Part shown: one piece after another, positions 10,547 to 23,180 of the stretch
Layout of the letters: every line of letters begins with the position of its first letter
Position numbering within the stretch: the stretch's first letter is position 1
Source of the DNA: Wurfbainia villosa
Lineage: Eukaryota; Streptophyta; Magnoliopsida; Zingiberales; Zingiberaceae
Reading direction: 5' to 3'
Length of the DNA: 64,000 bases
Assembly (NCBI GenBank): GCA_025175895.1
Contig: CM046001.1
Span: 28,096,314 to 28,160,313, forward strand
Notes under the pieces: model-generated
Told to the model about the DNA's origin: nothing
Database searches by the model: none
Seen by the model: the letters and a program-made list of their open reading frames with translations, nothing else
Translations under genes and position numbers: made by a program

Positions 10547-11744
10547 TGTTGGTGCAGAGAGCACCACTCCTTAGTTTTTATGTATGAACGATAATTAAAG
10601 TTAGGAATTACTTGTGGTTTGATGAATTTGTTAAGTGTGCAGGTTAACAGGAAAACACTAGTAGGTTAGGCAGACCAGATACTAGGTAATGAGTATTGAA
10701 AGTCATAGTAGGTCGCATTGATTGGATACTATGCAAAAGTCTTGATAGATCAGGAGGACCATATAGGTTAGAAGAGGAGACATCTGGCATGAAGACTGAT
10801 TGGGTCAGGAGACCAGACAATCGACATGAAGACCAACTGGGTTAGAGAAACTAGACAGCTGGCAGAAGTCCTGATGGGTTAGATCGGATGTTAAGAATGG
10901 TAAGTTTGGCATGGCAGTCAGCAGGTAAGCCTCGAGTGAAGAGGTGAGGCCGAGTCCTTTGTAGGGGGACTAAGCTAGGCGTCGATCTGGAAGATAGTCC
11001 GTGTGGGACTAAGAAGTCAAGATCGAGCAGTATTACTACTGTTATTGTATTTTATATTGTATATTTTTGCTAATCTTGTTTTGTAGGGAACTAGTCGACT
11101 GAAAGTATTACAGACTATTAAAGTCCAGTTGACTGAGTATGGTCCAGTTGATTGGATACCTAGTTGACAAGATTAGCTGGTGATCGATCAAAGATCTGAC
11201 AACCCAGATGGAAAGAGTTCCAGTCGACTGGAAAGAAAAATTTCTCGATTCAGAGCCAGGTGACCTGGAGTGGACTGGAACAAGACCATTCAACTAGGAA
11301 GGCCTAAGTACCATATCGACTGGCTAATGTGGAGTTGACTAGAGGGCATTCCAGTCAACTAGAGAGAGCTTATAAAAGAAGTGCATGACCAACTTCAAAA
11401 AAATATAACTCTACTATATCCAAGTTCTATCTCTTGTATTTCTCATCTGAAAGAGCTTCATCAAACTACAGGGCCACAACTCCAACACTTCGAGCTACAT
11501 TTCAAAAGCTACAAGTGTCGGTATACTTTGTATTTTGCTTTACTTTTGCTTTTGTACTTTAATTTAAGAGAAGGTATCTTGTTACCTCTCTCATTATCTT
11601 TTGTAAAAAGCGAACCCCTCTGAAGTCGAGTGTTCTCGAGTCGGAGGGCCCTTTTAGTGAATTGCCCATCGAGGTAGCTCTTAGAGAGCTATGGGCCTTG
11701 GAGTAGCAACCTAACTCAGATTGTGAACCAAGTAAAAAACTTGT
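10547..11744 (+). repeat. LTR of element X, first part (SIRE-like)
   Basis: An LTR starts TGTTGGTGCAGAG at 10547, inside the env-like frame of A, and ends TCCTACA at 13737 after an insertion (S, 11745-13621). Without the insert it is about 1.3 kb. It has a run of GTCGACTG and GTTGACTG words at about 11090-11360 and ends in the TTCACCCCCCTCT tract shared with B, D, E and Y. The likely left target duplication is CATAG (10542-10546); its partner is outside the window. Confidence 0.8.
11371..11378 (+). promoter_or_regulatory. TATA box of X LTR
   Basis: TATAAAAG follows the palindrome-rich part of the LTR, the same arrangement as in element B. Confidence 0.5.
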
Positions 11745-12799
11745 TGTTAGTTAAAGCCCTAGAACCAATCATGTGATGGTTGAATAGGGAACATTTTGTA
11801 TCATATTCTATAAAGGCAAAGGATTGGTTATTATATTTACATCTTGCTTGTGCCAGCTAATTTAAATATAATAATGCCCTAGAAAAGTAGGTTCTTATCT
11901 ACAGCACATCAATTGGCAGAATTGATTATGAGAGGCTGTAGAGAACACTTTCCTAAATGTTCCTAGTCGAGTATTAATATGCAAGGGCAATATTAATACA
12001 TAAAGACTAGCATGTAGGTCAATTGATGACTTGATCTCACAAGTCATGGATATATGATATCAAGTTGACACATGGGTATATATTGGAGAATATATACTGA
12101 ACTGACCCGCCATGAGAAAGTTTCATGGATCGTTATATGAGTGTCATAAACTTTCTCATGTGACTATTGGTATGAATAGTCCTTAGACCTGAAGTCACTA
12201 CGGTTCCCTACATAAGGAGTTATGTACTTTGGTATCGTCAAACGTCACCCGTAACAGGGTGGACCATAAAGGCGATTACTGGGTATGTAACAAATTATGC
12301 GGAGGGATGTGAGTGATGTAGATGGGATCTATCCCTTCCATATGACGGGAGTGATATCGGTGGGCCCCTTGATTGAGTAGAACTACTAAAACGCATGGCC
12401 ATGCTCGAATGAGTCAATATGAGATATTGAGCTCATTTGTTTGAGTTAGTTTACTCAGGGATCAAGAAACACATAGATTGATCGAGGATGACACGGTCTA
12501 TGCCTCATTGATCAATCTGATATCAAGGATAGAAGGACACGGCCATATATTATAGTAGTCACGGAAAGGTTAGTCGGATCTTGACTTATCTCGTAACTTG
12601 GGTAGCAATGATGTATTGCTAGATGCCGCTCATTGCTTGTGTATCTAAAAGAGTTTAGGTCCACTGCCAACGTTATGAGAGCCTATAGGGTCACACACAA
12701 AGAGCATGATAATTAGAGGAATTAGAGTATTCTAGTTTGACTAGAATAATATGGGAATAAGCTTAAGTACAAAATGGTTTTTGGACTTTAAGCTTAATG

Positions 12800-13030
12800 A
12801 GAATTTTAGCTAATTGATTTAATGAGATTAATTCAATATGTTACCTTATTGATTTAATAAGATTAATTCAATATGATAACATAAGCTTAATTGAATTAAT
12901 AAGATTAATTCAATATGATAACATAAGCTTAATTGAATTAATAAGATTAATTCAACATGCATGAATGCCACATAAGAATGCCACATAAGCATGCCACATA
13001 AGCATGCCACCTAAGCATCCACCTAAGCTA
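12800..13030 (+). repeat. Tandem repeats in solo LTR S
   Basis: About three copies of a roughly 42-bp AT-rich unit (AATAAGATTAATTCAATATG and flanks) at 12800-12957 are followed by about five copies of a 13-14-bp unit, ATGCCACATAAGC, to about 13030. Confidence 0.8.
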
Positions 13031-13166
13031 GTTAAGGTGGAAGGAAACAAAATGGTTTTGTCTCCTTAAGTGGCTGGCCAAACAAGGAAGCCAAATCCTT
13101 TTTGAGTGTGTCTCAATGCAATGGATTGCATTGAATGTGAAGGAGGTGGAAGGGTCTTTCCAACCC

Positions 13167-13175
13167 TATAAAAGG
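13167..13175 (+). promoter_or_regulatory. TATA box of solo LTR S
   Basis: TATAAAAGG preceded by CAACCC, about 450 bases before the LTR end. Confidence 0.5.
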
Positions 13176-13626
13176 CTCCATGGAGTGGCCGGCCATAGTG
13201 AGTTTTTGGTGTTGTGGTTGTGAGAGAGCTTGGTGGAAGCTTTAGTTGTGTGGGTTTGTGAGTGTAGGCTAGCAAGAAGAGGAGTCTTCTTCTTCCTTTC
13301 TCCTTTTCCCTCTCTTCCTCTCCTTTAGGGACTTCTCTAGCAAGAAGTAAAGGAGAGCTCTTCTAGTTTTCCTTTTGTGAGACAAGAGCGTGCTCGTGTG
13401 GATACGTATAGAGGCACGGACACTTGAACGTGCTAAAGATCCAACAAACCGAAAGGAAAAGCGGGATTAACAAGGGCACGCAACAAAGGTAATCCTCTCC
13501 TATAAGATAGGTTTGGTTTAGAGAAATTTATTTTATACGAGTTTGCTTTCGCATGGATCACTTGGAAGGGATCCTATTTTCCGTTGCGCATATGCCATTT
13601 GGCATACGAGATTTCCCTACACTTGT

Positions 13627-13737
13627 CTATTTAACTTCCACTGCAATACTCTTAATTCTTAAAAGATAAAATTAAGTTTTAAAAGAAAATTTTATATTAC
13701 GAGATTCACCCCCCTCTCGGATAACTTCGATCCTACA
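13627..13737 (+). repeat. LTR of element X, last part
   Basis: Continuation of the X LTR after solo LTR S. It contains GATTCACCCCCCTCTCGG and ends TCCTACA, directly followed by a primer-binding-like site. Confidence 0.8.
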
Positions 13738-13900
13738 ATTGAAATCAGAGCGGGGCGCTCCGAACTTTGTGCAACCACCAACGAGAGCATTTGAATTTTC
13801 TTTAATTTTAGTATTTTTGTCTTAGAATAATTTTTGCATTAGTAATTTTCTTTTCCACTAGAATAGAGTTTTTAATACTTGCTTTAGTATAAATTCATTC
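13738..13900 (+). other. Primer site and leader of element X
   Basis: ATTGAAATCAGAGCG follows the LTR, a decayed version of the initiator tRNA-Met primer site (GAAATC for GGTATC). About 150 bases of AT-rich leader without a gene remain before element Y cuts in. The rest of X would lie beyond the right edge of the window. Confidence 0.7.
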
Positions 13901-14992
13901 TGTTAGAGGATCATGGCCCGGCTAGAGGGGGGTGAATAACCCAATTCATAGATGGAAATTGTTCGCTTCTCAATCGTCTACAAATACTATTAGCGCAGTA
14001 GAAATGTAATGCTAAAGTAAAAACAATTAAGACAAAGCAAGAGGAAACGAGCACAAATGCTAACACGTCGATGTAACGTGGTTCACGGTCCTTGCCGATA
14101 ATCCACAGACGATTCGTTCAGGTGAATCACCCCTCAACCAACTTCCCTATTCTCTCATTTAGCCCAAGCAAGGTGGAGGTAAACCTTCTTTACAAGAATC
14201 ACTCCCTCTTATAATAAGATTGAAATAAACACAAGAAGAGGAGTGGAAAATTGTGTAGAGCACTTAGGAGTATGAATGGGAGTTAAGCGTTAACCTCCCA
14301 ACAACCCCCAACCCTTCTTTTTATAGAGAAGAAGGGTTTCTTCCCGTTGGACAGGCGACAGTCGACTGATGCATGCATCAGTTGACTATTGGCCATTCTA
14401 ACGGCTTCTGACCCAACTGAATCACGATTGTCACATCCAACGGTTCCACCATCAGTCGACTGATCAGCCCATCAGTCGACTGATCTAGCCATCAGTCGAG
14501 TGATCCAGGCAATCAGTCGAATTTCAAACCTTCTATGCCCGTGACCACCTTGATCAGTCGATTGATGGTGCATCAGTCGATTGCCAAACCTTAGCAGTCA
14601 ACTGTTGGGCTAGAAGTCCATCAGTTGAACATCGATCGAGTGCCATCGATCTAGAGTAGTGGACTGCTACCTATAGCAGTCGACTAGTGTCGGGTAAAAC
14701 CTCAAACAAACCTTTTGTTTGAGCATCCGACTTAACCAAACGTCGGGTAAAACCTCAAACCTAAGTTTGAACATCCGACTCTTGACTTAGCCATTCAGCC
14801 AAGCTCACCTATGAGCTACCCCGTCCAGGGTTATATTCGCTCACTCTCATTTCCCATGAAGTCCCTCGCCTCGAAGCTCTCTTCGGTCTGCGTCCGTCGG
14901 ATGCACCAAGTGCACGACTTCCACAATGTCATCCTTCACGACTTGCCACGAAGTCTGCTTCCTCCGACTTCACTTCATTTTCTCCTCGTCCG
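13901..14992 (-). repeat. LTR of element Y, first part, minus strand (E family)
   Basis: On the plus strand it begins TGTTAGAGGATCATGGCCCG, the reversed end of a SIRE-like LTR (compare 51354 and 55648). It shares with element E the long stretch around 14800-14990, including the SKTSL-like CTCGTCCG segment. CAGTCGACTG palindromes lie at about 14350-14530. The LTR is split at 14992 by element Z and resumes at 63910. The left target duplication may be CATTC (13896-13900). It could be a 3' LTR or a solo LTR; the window ends before this can be decided. Confidence 0.82.
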
Positions 14993-16066
14993 TGTAGGGA
15001 TGTATACTGAAAAGTCTATCTTTTCTATGAACATCTTTATTTTTGAAATAAGAATCACATGATCATTGTTTGCATATTTTTATGCATATTGTCTAATACG
15101 TTACATTGTAGATAACATGGTGTGTGGTGTCACATGGGAGATCATCTTATCGGGTCCTTGTAAAGTATAAGTAAAGGCTCACAACCGAGATGGCTTTGGA
15201 CAAACCATCGGAATGGTTGTAGTGTGATTTGGTATTGGTTTGTCTTGACCATAGAATCACACTAGTGCACTTTGAGTGTATTGAGCAGGACCGACTTAGA
15301 GGTGATTCGATTTATTGCTGACTACATAATCGAATCGGATCTCAGATATTATTTTGTACATGCTCTTAATCCCGATATAATAACGGGCACATATACTTAG
15401 TAGTCATCTCTTTGATTTACCAATGGGCGAGATTTATAGATTAAATCGATAGGCTAGGTAAGTTGGGAGATGATATTATTTATATGGTGTGCCGTTGATT
15501 ATAGGAGGAAACCGTGTCCTATATATATTAGGATGATGATGTCCCCTTGAGGAGCTCATAAGGTTCATCATGTAAACCCTACAGGTGGACTTGGTCCGGC
15601 ATGATGAAAAGGTTGAGTGGTACTACTCAAAGAGTGATGTTGATTAATTAATGGTCAGTAAATTAATTAATCGAGGGACATTCGAGATCTTAAACACGGG
15701 GAGAAAATGTACAAATAATATTTGGAGCCCATATTATCATATGGGGGTTGGTGAGGTAGATCAATGATGATCCTTTAGTGGATTGGATCATCATTAGTGG
15801 ATTGGACTTTTTGTGGGCTTGATCCATGGGTGGCCAAGATCCAACTCCTCCTCATGGTCCCTAATGTAGCCTATTAACACCTCATGAAGCTTAGATCCAA
15901 TGGATGAAAACAAAACTCTAGATCCAAAGGTGGAGATTAAATCTCTAGATCCGACGGTTGAGATTAAATCTCTAGATCCGACGGTTGAGATTAAATCCCT
16001 AGAACCAATGGAGGAGATTAAATCATGGCTTGAGCACAACTCTATAAATAGAGATCATGAAGTGGG
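14993..16066 (+). repeat. Z LTR1, first part
   Basis: The 5' half of LTR1, with an intact TG end, cut at 16066 by element W. A short 27-bp minisatellite (GATCCGACGGTTGAGATTAA and variants, about five units) lies at about 15893-16022. Open frames through it on both strands are repeat artefacts. Confidence 0.9.
16043..16050 (+). promoter_or_regulatory. TATA box of Z LTR1
   Basis: TATAAATA just after the minisatellite. Element W is inserted 16 bases downstream, which would separate this promoter from the element. Confidence 0.55.
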
Positions 16067-16907
16067 TGCAGGGAGTTGCTTCGGAGGCTCATTGGCTCCC
16101 ATGTCCCCGGATTAAAATTTTCACTAATGAAAGAACTAATCCGGATGGGATGAGTTTCCTAAGCACAACCTATTCGTTGTCGTGCTAACAACTTGAGTGA
16201 TCGCTTGAACAAACTAGTTGTTCAAGCAACATAACTCTTCTAGTTGGTTAGCCGCGGAAGAGACGACGGACGGATCGCCGGTTTTTGTGTTTGTCTTCCG
16301 GGTCCATGATTATACAAAATATATACAAATGCACACTTGTATAATCAACACATAAAAGAGCATGCTAAGATCAGAGAATAAAGTTGTAAAACTTTTATAC
16401 CTCACGATCTTCTACCGTATGTCCTATCCTCCTCGTGGACGTCGTGTGGGCAAAGATCCTCCACGAGTAGAAGCCTCCTAGATCGCGTTCTTCCCTTCAT
16501 TGTTCGTTGTGAACAAAGAGAAGAACCAAAAAAACTTTTCCTTTCTAGAACCGGCCACCAAGCAAGGGAGTTTGATGTAACCGCCGGCAAAGGAATGAAT
16601 GGATGAAGCGCCGGCCACCAATGTATGGAGAACCACCGGCCACCTTGGAGAGAATGGAGGAATAAACGCCGGCCAACCTTGAAGAGAGGTTGCTGCCGGC
16701 CAAGGAATGAGAGAGGGAACAAAGAGGATGGGCGCCGGCTACAACTTGATGGAAGAAGATGGGCGCCGGCCACACTTTGTTGGAAGAAGATGGGCGCCGA
16801 CTTCTTGTCCAAGAGTTGCCGCCCAAGCCAAAGCTTCCAAACCCTAGCCACCCAACCTAAAACCCTAACTCCAATTGAACCATTATTGCTGCCCAACCTA
16901 AGCCCTC

Positions 16908-16915
16908 TATTTATA
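16908..16915 (-). promoter_or_regulatory. TATA box of W 3' LTR
   Basis: TATAAATA on the minus strand, next to the minisatellite as in the Z LTRs. Confidence 0.5.
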
Positions 16916-16937
16916 GAATTGGGCTTAAGCCTCCTTT

Positions 16938-17335
16938 AATCTCCACCGTCGGATCTAGAGATTTAATCTCCACCGTCGGATCTAGGGTTTTATCCCAACC
17001 GTTGGATCTAGGGTTTCATCCCAACCGTCGGATCTAGGATTTCATCCCAACCGTCGGATCTAGGGTTTCATCCCAACTGTCGGATCTAGGGTTTCATCCC
17101 AACCGTCGGATCTAGGATTTCATCCCAACCGTCGGATCTAGGGTTTCATCCCAACCGTCGGATCTAGGGTTTCATCCCAACCGTCGGATCTAGGGATTTA
17201 ATCCCAACCGTCGATTCTAGGGTTTCATCCCAACCATCGGATCTAGGGATTTAATCCCAACCGTTGGTTCTAGGGTTTCATCCTAACCATCGGATCTAGG
17301 GATTTAATCCCAACCGTTGGTTCTAGAGTTTTGTT
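16938..17335 (-). repeat. 26-bp minisatellite in W 3' LTR
   Basis: About 15 units of a 26-27-bp repeat with the plus-strand core CCGTCGGATCTAGGGTTTC. The 5' LTR of W has about 12 units at 24056-24365, and the Z LTRs about five units of the same repeat in reverse complement. Confidence 0.9.
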
Positions 17336-18266
17336 TTATATTCTTGGATCTAGGCTTCATGAGGAATATATTAGGCTACGATAGGGACCATGAGGAGTTG
17401 GATCTTAGCCACCCGATGGATCAGAACCACACAAACTTGATCCATCAATGATGTTCCATTCCACTAGAGGATCATCATTGAACTACCTCACCAACCCCCA
17501 TAATTAATATGGGCTCCATATATTATTTGTACATCCATCTCCCCGTCTTTAAGATATCAAATGTCCATCAATTAATTGATTTACTGACCATCAATTAATT
17601 AACATCTAACTCCTCAAGTAGTACCACTCAACCTTATCATCATGTTGACTAAGTCAACTAGCTAGGTTTACATGATGAACCTTATGAGCTCCTCAAGGGG
17701 ACATCATCAACCTAGTATATAGGACACGGTTTCCTCCTATAATCAACGGCACACCATGTAAATAATATCATTTCCAAACTTACCGGGCATATTGATTTAA
17801 TCCATCTAAATCTCACCCTCTGGTAAATAAAAGAAATAAATACTAAGTATATGTGCTCGTTATTATATCGGGATTAAGAGCATGTACAACATAATATCCG
17901 AGGTCCGATTCAATTATGTAGTCAGTAATTAATTGAATCACCTCTATGTTGGTCCTGCTCAATACACCTAAGTGTACTAGTGTAACTCTATGTTCAAGAC
18001 AAAATAATACCAAGCTACACTACAACCATTCCAATGGTTTGTCCAAAACCATCTTGGTTGTGAGCCTCTACTTATATTTTACAAGGGACTGATAACATGA
18101 TCTTCCTGTGGCTACACTCAAGCACCATGTTATCTACAATGTAAAATATTAGACAATATGCACACATATAATAAATATAAAGTGCAAACAATGATCATGT
18201 GATTCTATTTCAAAATAAAATGTTCATACAAAAGAGCTAGAGCTAGGCCATGATACATTCCAAACA

Positions 18267-20474
18267 ATCTCCCACTTATACTAAAAAGACTATGTCGCCA
18301 CATCACACCGCTATACATCCGATTCCTCGCGTCCTCCACATGCCTAACTCAAACGCTTCACCGGAAGGGCCTTAGTGAATGGATCCGCCAAGTGTTATCC
18401 TCTGATGCAATCCTTGGCGAAGCACCATTTCCTCGCTTTACGATCTCGTGATCAGGTGGTACTATGCATTTATGGGGTTTACTGTTACCTTATGGGCTCG
18501 TGGTTCTTCGAGTTTGCAATACACCATCAAGTATCGACCAATAAATTGTGATAGTTCTAGGCAACCAGAATCACATCCAAGTCCATCAAGAAGTTCCCGA
18601 GCCATAGCCTTAACTTCTTTGGTCGCTCGCAGGTCGCCACATTAATTACACTCCACCTATGGTAGAGTCCGCCACGATTTCATCGCTTGACACTCCTCCA
18701 TACCATGGCTCCACCTCCCAAAAGTAAACACAAACCCCGAGGTAGAGACTTTATCGCTATCCCTATCCGATTGGAAATCGTAATCCATGGTAACCCATTG
18801 GTGACTAATTGATTCGCCTGTGAAACCAAAGATATAATCCCTAGTCCTTCTCGTGCACTTCAATATACGCTTTTACCACACCCAATGTCCCCTGGCCCGT
18901 CAGATTACTCTGATATTCCAAGCACCATGCCTACTGCAAAGCTGTATATCCGGTCTCGTATATAGCATAGCATACATTTTGAGGCTTCCTATCACGGGCC
19001 AAAGCAAGGAACCGCCTTCATCTCCTCTATCTCCCTTTGGCGCATGTTTCTGGGACACATCTTTAGATAAAGGAACTCCATGCCTAAAAGGTAGAAAACC
19101 TTTCTTGAGCGCCCCGTTCTCGTGATGCTAAAACGATCCATAACTCGTGTCTATGGTATGAAGCTTGGAGATAAGCATACATCCTTTTCATATCCCTTAT
19201 AATCTCGATCCCAAGGATGTGTCCCACTTTCCCAAGTCCTTCATGTCAAACTGCTTGACAACCATACCCTTACACGCTCTGATAACACTTTTGATATTGT
19301 TGCCAACTAAACAAAATGTCATCTACGTGATAGTACAAGAAATACCAACTACGCTTCACACATCTCTTGTATACACAAGGCTCATCCGACTTTGAATAAA
19401 TCCATAAGATCGATTACCCTCATCAAAGTGGATGTCTCCAAGATCTAGAAGCTTTCTTCAATCCATAAATGGACCGATTAAGCTTAAGATACAAGATGCT
19501 CTTTTGCTCTTTTGTAGCAATGAATCCTCTAGTCACGTGCCATATAGATGTTCTCCTCAAGACTTCCAAGTAAGGAAAGCCGTTCTGACATCCATCCTCG
19601 CCAAATCTCATAATCCATATGAGTCATATGCATAGAGCTTCTATAGACTGACAGAGAACTGCAGAAAAAGACTTTATAATCATTGCCACTTTCCAGTATA
19701 CCTCTTCTACCGCCTATCTATATCTGATTGACACTTCTCTTCTTGTAGATCCTGCATCCAATGGTATACCATCGGGTGAACTTCATAGCCTCAGACTGTT
19801 AGACCATAGATCTCAACCATGATTCTCCCAAGGATACGTGATCATTCTGGATCTCTCACATATGTCCAGTGTCAGATCTAATGTTCACTAGGACTAAGTC
19901 CTAATGACTTATGACACACCATCTAGTGGTTCTACTACTCTCCCAAACGATAAGGTGCCTCCTTTGTGTAATCATGGATTACGCAAGCTAGACATCGTGG
20001 TATCTCCTCTGTACTTGGCATCAAGTCGGGACTTCTCAACTCCTCAAGAATAATCCTACTTCGGGCTTGTGGTTCATCACATAAGGTCCTCTTCGTAAAT
20101 CTGTGCTCGTGTTAACGATCACCCTTCCGACTTAGGATTAAAACAAACCACCTTTCATTCCCTTATGGTAGCCAACAAACATGCACATACATGCGAGGTT
20201 CCAACTTACCAAAGATCGCCTTTCAAAGACATGTGCTGGACTCATATCCGAATATGTCTCAGACTAGACTTTTGCCCAGTTCACAATTCTACAGGGGTAG
20301 AAGGTACTGATTTAGATGGAACCAAGTTCAGAGTATACATTGTTGTATCGATACCCCGTAACAAACAGTAACTCGTAATAACTCATCATCGATCGACCAT
20401 CTCCATAAGAGTCCTATTCCTTCGCTCCGCTACACCATTCACTGGGTGTGCCAAAGTGCATAATTGGGATTGAA
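18267..20474 (-). pseudogene. W pol remnant: reverse transcriptase and RNase H, heavily decayed
   Basis: The polypurine tract is at 18267-18280 (TATAAGTGGGAGAT on the minus strand). RNase H pieces are readable near 18660-18860 (KCTRRTRDYIFGF, DYDFQSDRDSDKVSTSGFVFTFG). RT pieces are readable near 19420-19610 (GFIATKEQK, LNRSIYGLKKASRSW). The frame changes often and stops abound. The stretch 19640-20470 should hold the integrase end and RT start but shows no readable long frame. Confidence 0.75.
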
Positions 20475-21197
20475 TCACCTCGATAAGTAATTCCTAAACT
20501 CTCCCAAGAGGTACTCGCCACCACGATCAGATCGTAATGTCTTGATACTTTTACCTACGGTTCTCCACATCACCTTGAATTCTTTGAACCTGTCAAAGCA
20601 TTCAGACTTGCGGCGCATCAAGTAAATGTATCCATATCTTGAATAATCGTCTATAAAAGAGACGAAATATTCAAAACCACCTCTTGCCTGGATAGACATA
20701 GGACCGCACAAATCAAAATGAACCAATTCTAACACATCTTTGGCTCTATACCCCTTGGCCTTGAAAGGCCTCTTGGTCATTTTACCTTCCAAGCAAGATT
20801 CGCAGGTTGGGAGATCCTCCACCACTAATGAACCCAAAGGTCCATCAGCTATCAACCTTGAATTACCGCTTAGGTTAATATGACCAAGCCTTAGATGCCA
20901 AAGATATGTCTGGTTCATTTGCGAAGGTTCTTTTCTCTTATTAGACTTAGAAGATGAGTTATTGACTTCTATATGCATCGTGGGAGTTTTCGGTTCAAGA
21001 GTATATAAATTGCCAACCAATGTACCAGAACAGATAATCTCCCTATTCCTTTTTATAACCACTTTGTCATTAAAAGAAACAGAATATCCATCCATAAAAA
21101 ATTTAGAAACTGAAATTAAATTCTTTCTAAAAGTAGGTACATAAAGATAATTTCTCAAAACCAAAACTTTATTCCTATCAAAAGATAAATAAAGCAT
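20475..21197 (-). pseudogene. W pol remnant: GAG-pre-integrase and integrase core
   Basis: A 240-residue open stretch contains the GAG-pre-integrase zinc-binding domain (LWHLRLGHINL...CESCLEGKMTKRPF) and the first two thirds of the integrase core, with the Asp residues in FDLCGP and DDYSRYGY. It stops after GEFRNYLSR, before the catalytic Glu region. It keeps the integrase segment of about 90 bp that both Z units have lost, so it serves as the reference for that deletion. Confidence 0.85.
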
Positions 21198-21255
21198 TGA
21201 ATCTCTCCCTCACCTAGTCGGTTGTTTCGAACCCCGCAAAGTATTGCAGACATGA

Positions 21256-22116
21256 TCATGGCTCTGATCTACACACCGTGCAATCGGTAGATAACACCGC
21301 TAAACATGTTTCAACAACTAAACAAGAAGATATACCTTTGTTCTTTCGGCGAGGACAGTCCGCCTTCCAATGTCCAGTCTGCTTGCAAGTGAAGCACTTG
21401 ACTTTCGGCTTCTTCACTCCTGCCTGAGGTCCCACTGCCACTTTCTTCGCTCCACCTTGCTTCTTCTTCTTCTTACCTTTCGATTTAGAGGAAGAAACCT
21501 TCTGAGCGACCATGGCTTGAGCGCTTTGATGAAAAAGCCCCTCTTCCGCCTGGAGTTCTGTCAGAAGCTCCGCCAATGAATACAACCTCTTGTTCATGTT
21601 GTAGTTGAGGCGGAACTGCTCAAAACTCCTAGGCAGAGACTGGAGAATGATATCGACCTTCCCCATCGATCTCCGCTCCGAGGACTTCCATCTCATTAAG
21701 ATGAGTCATCATCTTGAGAACATGATCCCTAACGGGTGTTCCCTCGATCATGGTGGTCGTCATCAAGTTTCTCATCGCCTCCTGTCTAGCCGCCCTACTC
21801 TAATGTCCAAAAAGTTCTTGAGATTGAACATCATGTCATAAGCTATGGCCATGGCCTGATGCTGATGTTGTAGCACATTTGACATAGATGCCAAAATGTA
21901 ACACCACGCCATTTCATCTGCCTTGATCCATTTCTTATAACGTTCTTTCTCCTTTTCATCAGAGTCATCAGTGGGCTTAGGAGGACAGACCTCGAAGAGT
22001 ACAAATTTGTACTCCTCCGCAGTTAAGACATTATCTAGATTTCTTTTCCAATCAATATAGTTTGGTCCAGTAAGTTTATTTTCTTTTAATATCACATCAA
22101 GTGGGTTGAAAGCCAT
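21256..22116 (-). pseudogene. W gag, broken
   Basis: It starts MAFNPLDVILKENKLTG at 22116, a typical copia gag start, followed by YIDWKRNLDNVL and KADEMAWCYILASMSNVLQHQHQ of the UBN2-type gag core. A frameshift lies near 21780-21700; the frame then resumes with LQSLPRSFEQFRLNYNM. A Lys-rich linker and the zinc knuckle CFTCKQTGHWKADC follow near 21380-21345. The protease region downstream has lost its DTGA motif through small deletions (compare 27815-27850 in Z). Confidence 0.85.
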
Positions 22117-23180
22117 TTGAAAATCCTAAAAATCACAATGATCAAAATATTAGATTTCAAATATTATTGATTCCTCAAAATAATAAAATTCTGAAATCAA
22201 CCAACACCTCAAATCACTGAGAATATCGCATGTCACGCTGTGTGGACGTATACGAATTCTACATTTGTAAGAGGAGGTTTTACCCATTAATTTTATTATC
22301 TTGTCAACCTTACTTTTTGACAAATAAAATTAATAGTTGGTTCCTCTTTGGCCCTACAAATAAAAGCAGTGACTCCGATGGGGAGGATACTTTTATTTGC
22401 ATCTAAGTGTGCACCATTACACGATACTAAGGGAATTATTTCGGATTATGTGCCTTACCGCTGTGGAAGTACACATGCTCCTAGATAATTTCCTATAACC
22501 ATTATTTGACCTAGTGATCCACAAAGAAACCCGTCCGCAGGGAGGAAGGCACTCAGAGCCGACACACAAGTTTGTTGCATCACACGTCAAATTGTAATGG
22601 AGGCCGCGGGAATTAATTAAAATTTCCCTCTCCCACTTAGTAAATTGAAATTGAGGAATTTTAAAGCATACACAACATGCATATAAAAACAAATCAGCAA
22701 TAAATATGGAAAAAAATAGAATTTTTCCAACTATTATGGCATTGTTCTCCAATACGCATCTCATCGTGTCGCCACCTCGTCCGCTCCATCTTTTCCCGTG
22801 CGCAAGTCACCAAAGAGATCCGAGCTGAGATAAACTATTTTAATTTACATCCATCGATCCTATACTTCACGAAGGAGTGTACAAATAATCTAGATCCAAA
22901 GTAAACTAAAATGAGCGGCTAAACATTGCCATATTTAATTACAAAAATTAAATACTAATCTAGCCTCGTCAACCCCGAGGATTCAAATAATATACATACA
23001 ATCACACACAAAACAATCACATACAACCAAATAGCCATAATAGTCGGATCTTATGCCTGCAACAAAAAAGTTAGCCTACGCACATCCTACTATTATCCGG
23101 CATACTCAATATATGATATGTGCATGAAAGTAACCGAATCCAAAACACACAAAATCGGAAACCGTGGCTCTGATACCACT
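22117..23180 (-). other. W leader and primer binding site
   Basis: About 1 kb of untranslated leader without a supportable gene. The primer binding site at 23166-23180 reads AGTGGTATCAGAGCC on the minus strand and matches initiator tRNA-Met. The leader is homologous to those of both Z units. Confidence 0.8.

Larger units (their letters stand above)
11745..13621 (+). mobile_element. Solo LTR S (copia-like) inside the X LTR
   Basis: The segment starts TGTTAGTTAAAG and ends TTTCCCTACA, with CTTGT directly on both sides (11740-11744 and 13622-13626). It has no internal coding region, so it is a solo LTR of 1877 bp left by recombination between the two LTRs of a complete element. Orientation is set by the TG...CA ends and the TATA box at 13167. 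It has tandem repeats at about 12800-13030. Confidence 0.88.
16067..18266 (-). repeat. 3' LTR of element W
   Basis: This 2200-bp LTR differs from the 5' copy mainly in minisatellite copy number. The GC-rich part at 16540-16850, with repeated GCCGGCCA words, gives overlapping open frames on both strands that I regard as non-coding. Confidence 0.9.

Noticed and set aside
12800..13030. Possible CRISPR-like array
   Set aside because: Repeats are directly tandem without unique spacers and lie in a plant solo LTR.
13901..14992. Independent solo LTR ending at 14992
   Set aside because: Comparison with element E and the GTCCG duplication show that it continues at 63910.
15794..16115. Open frames with repeated peptides on both strands (also 31635-31914 and 62593-62872)
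   Set aside because: They read through the 27-bp LTR minisatellite, whose length is a multiple of three, so they stay open in several frames. They have no domain and recur only with the LTR.
16402..16939. Overlapping open frames of 93-164 codons on both strands in the W LTR (also 23592-24053)
   Set aside because: GC-rich LTR sequence with repeated GCCGGCCA words; frames overlap each other on both strands and match no family.
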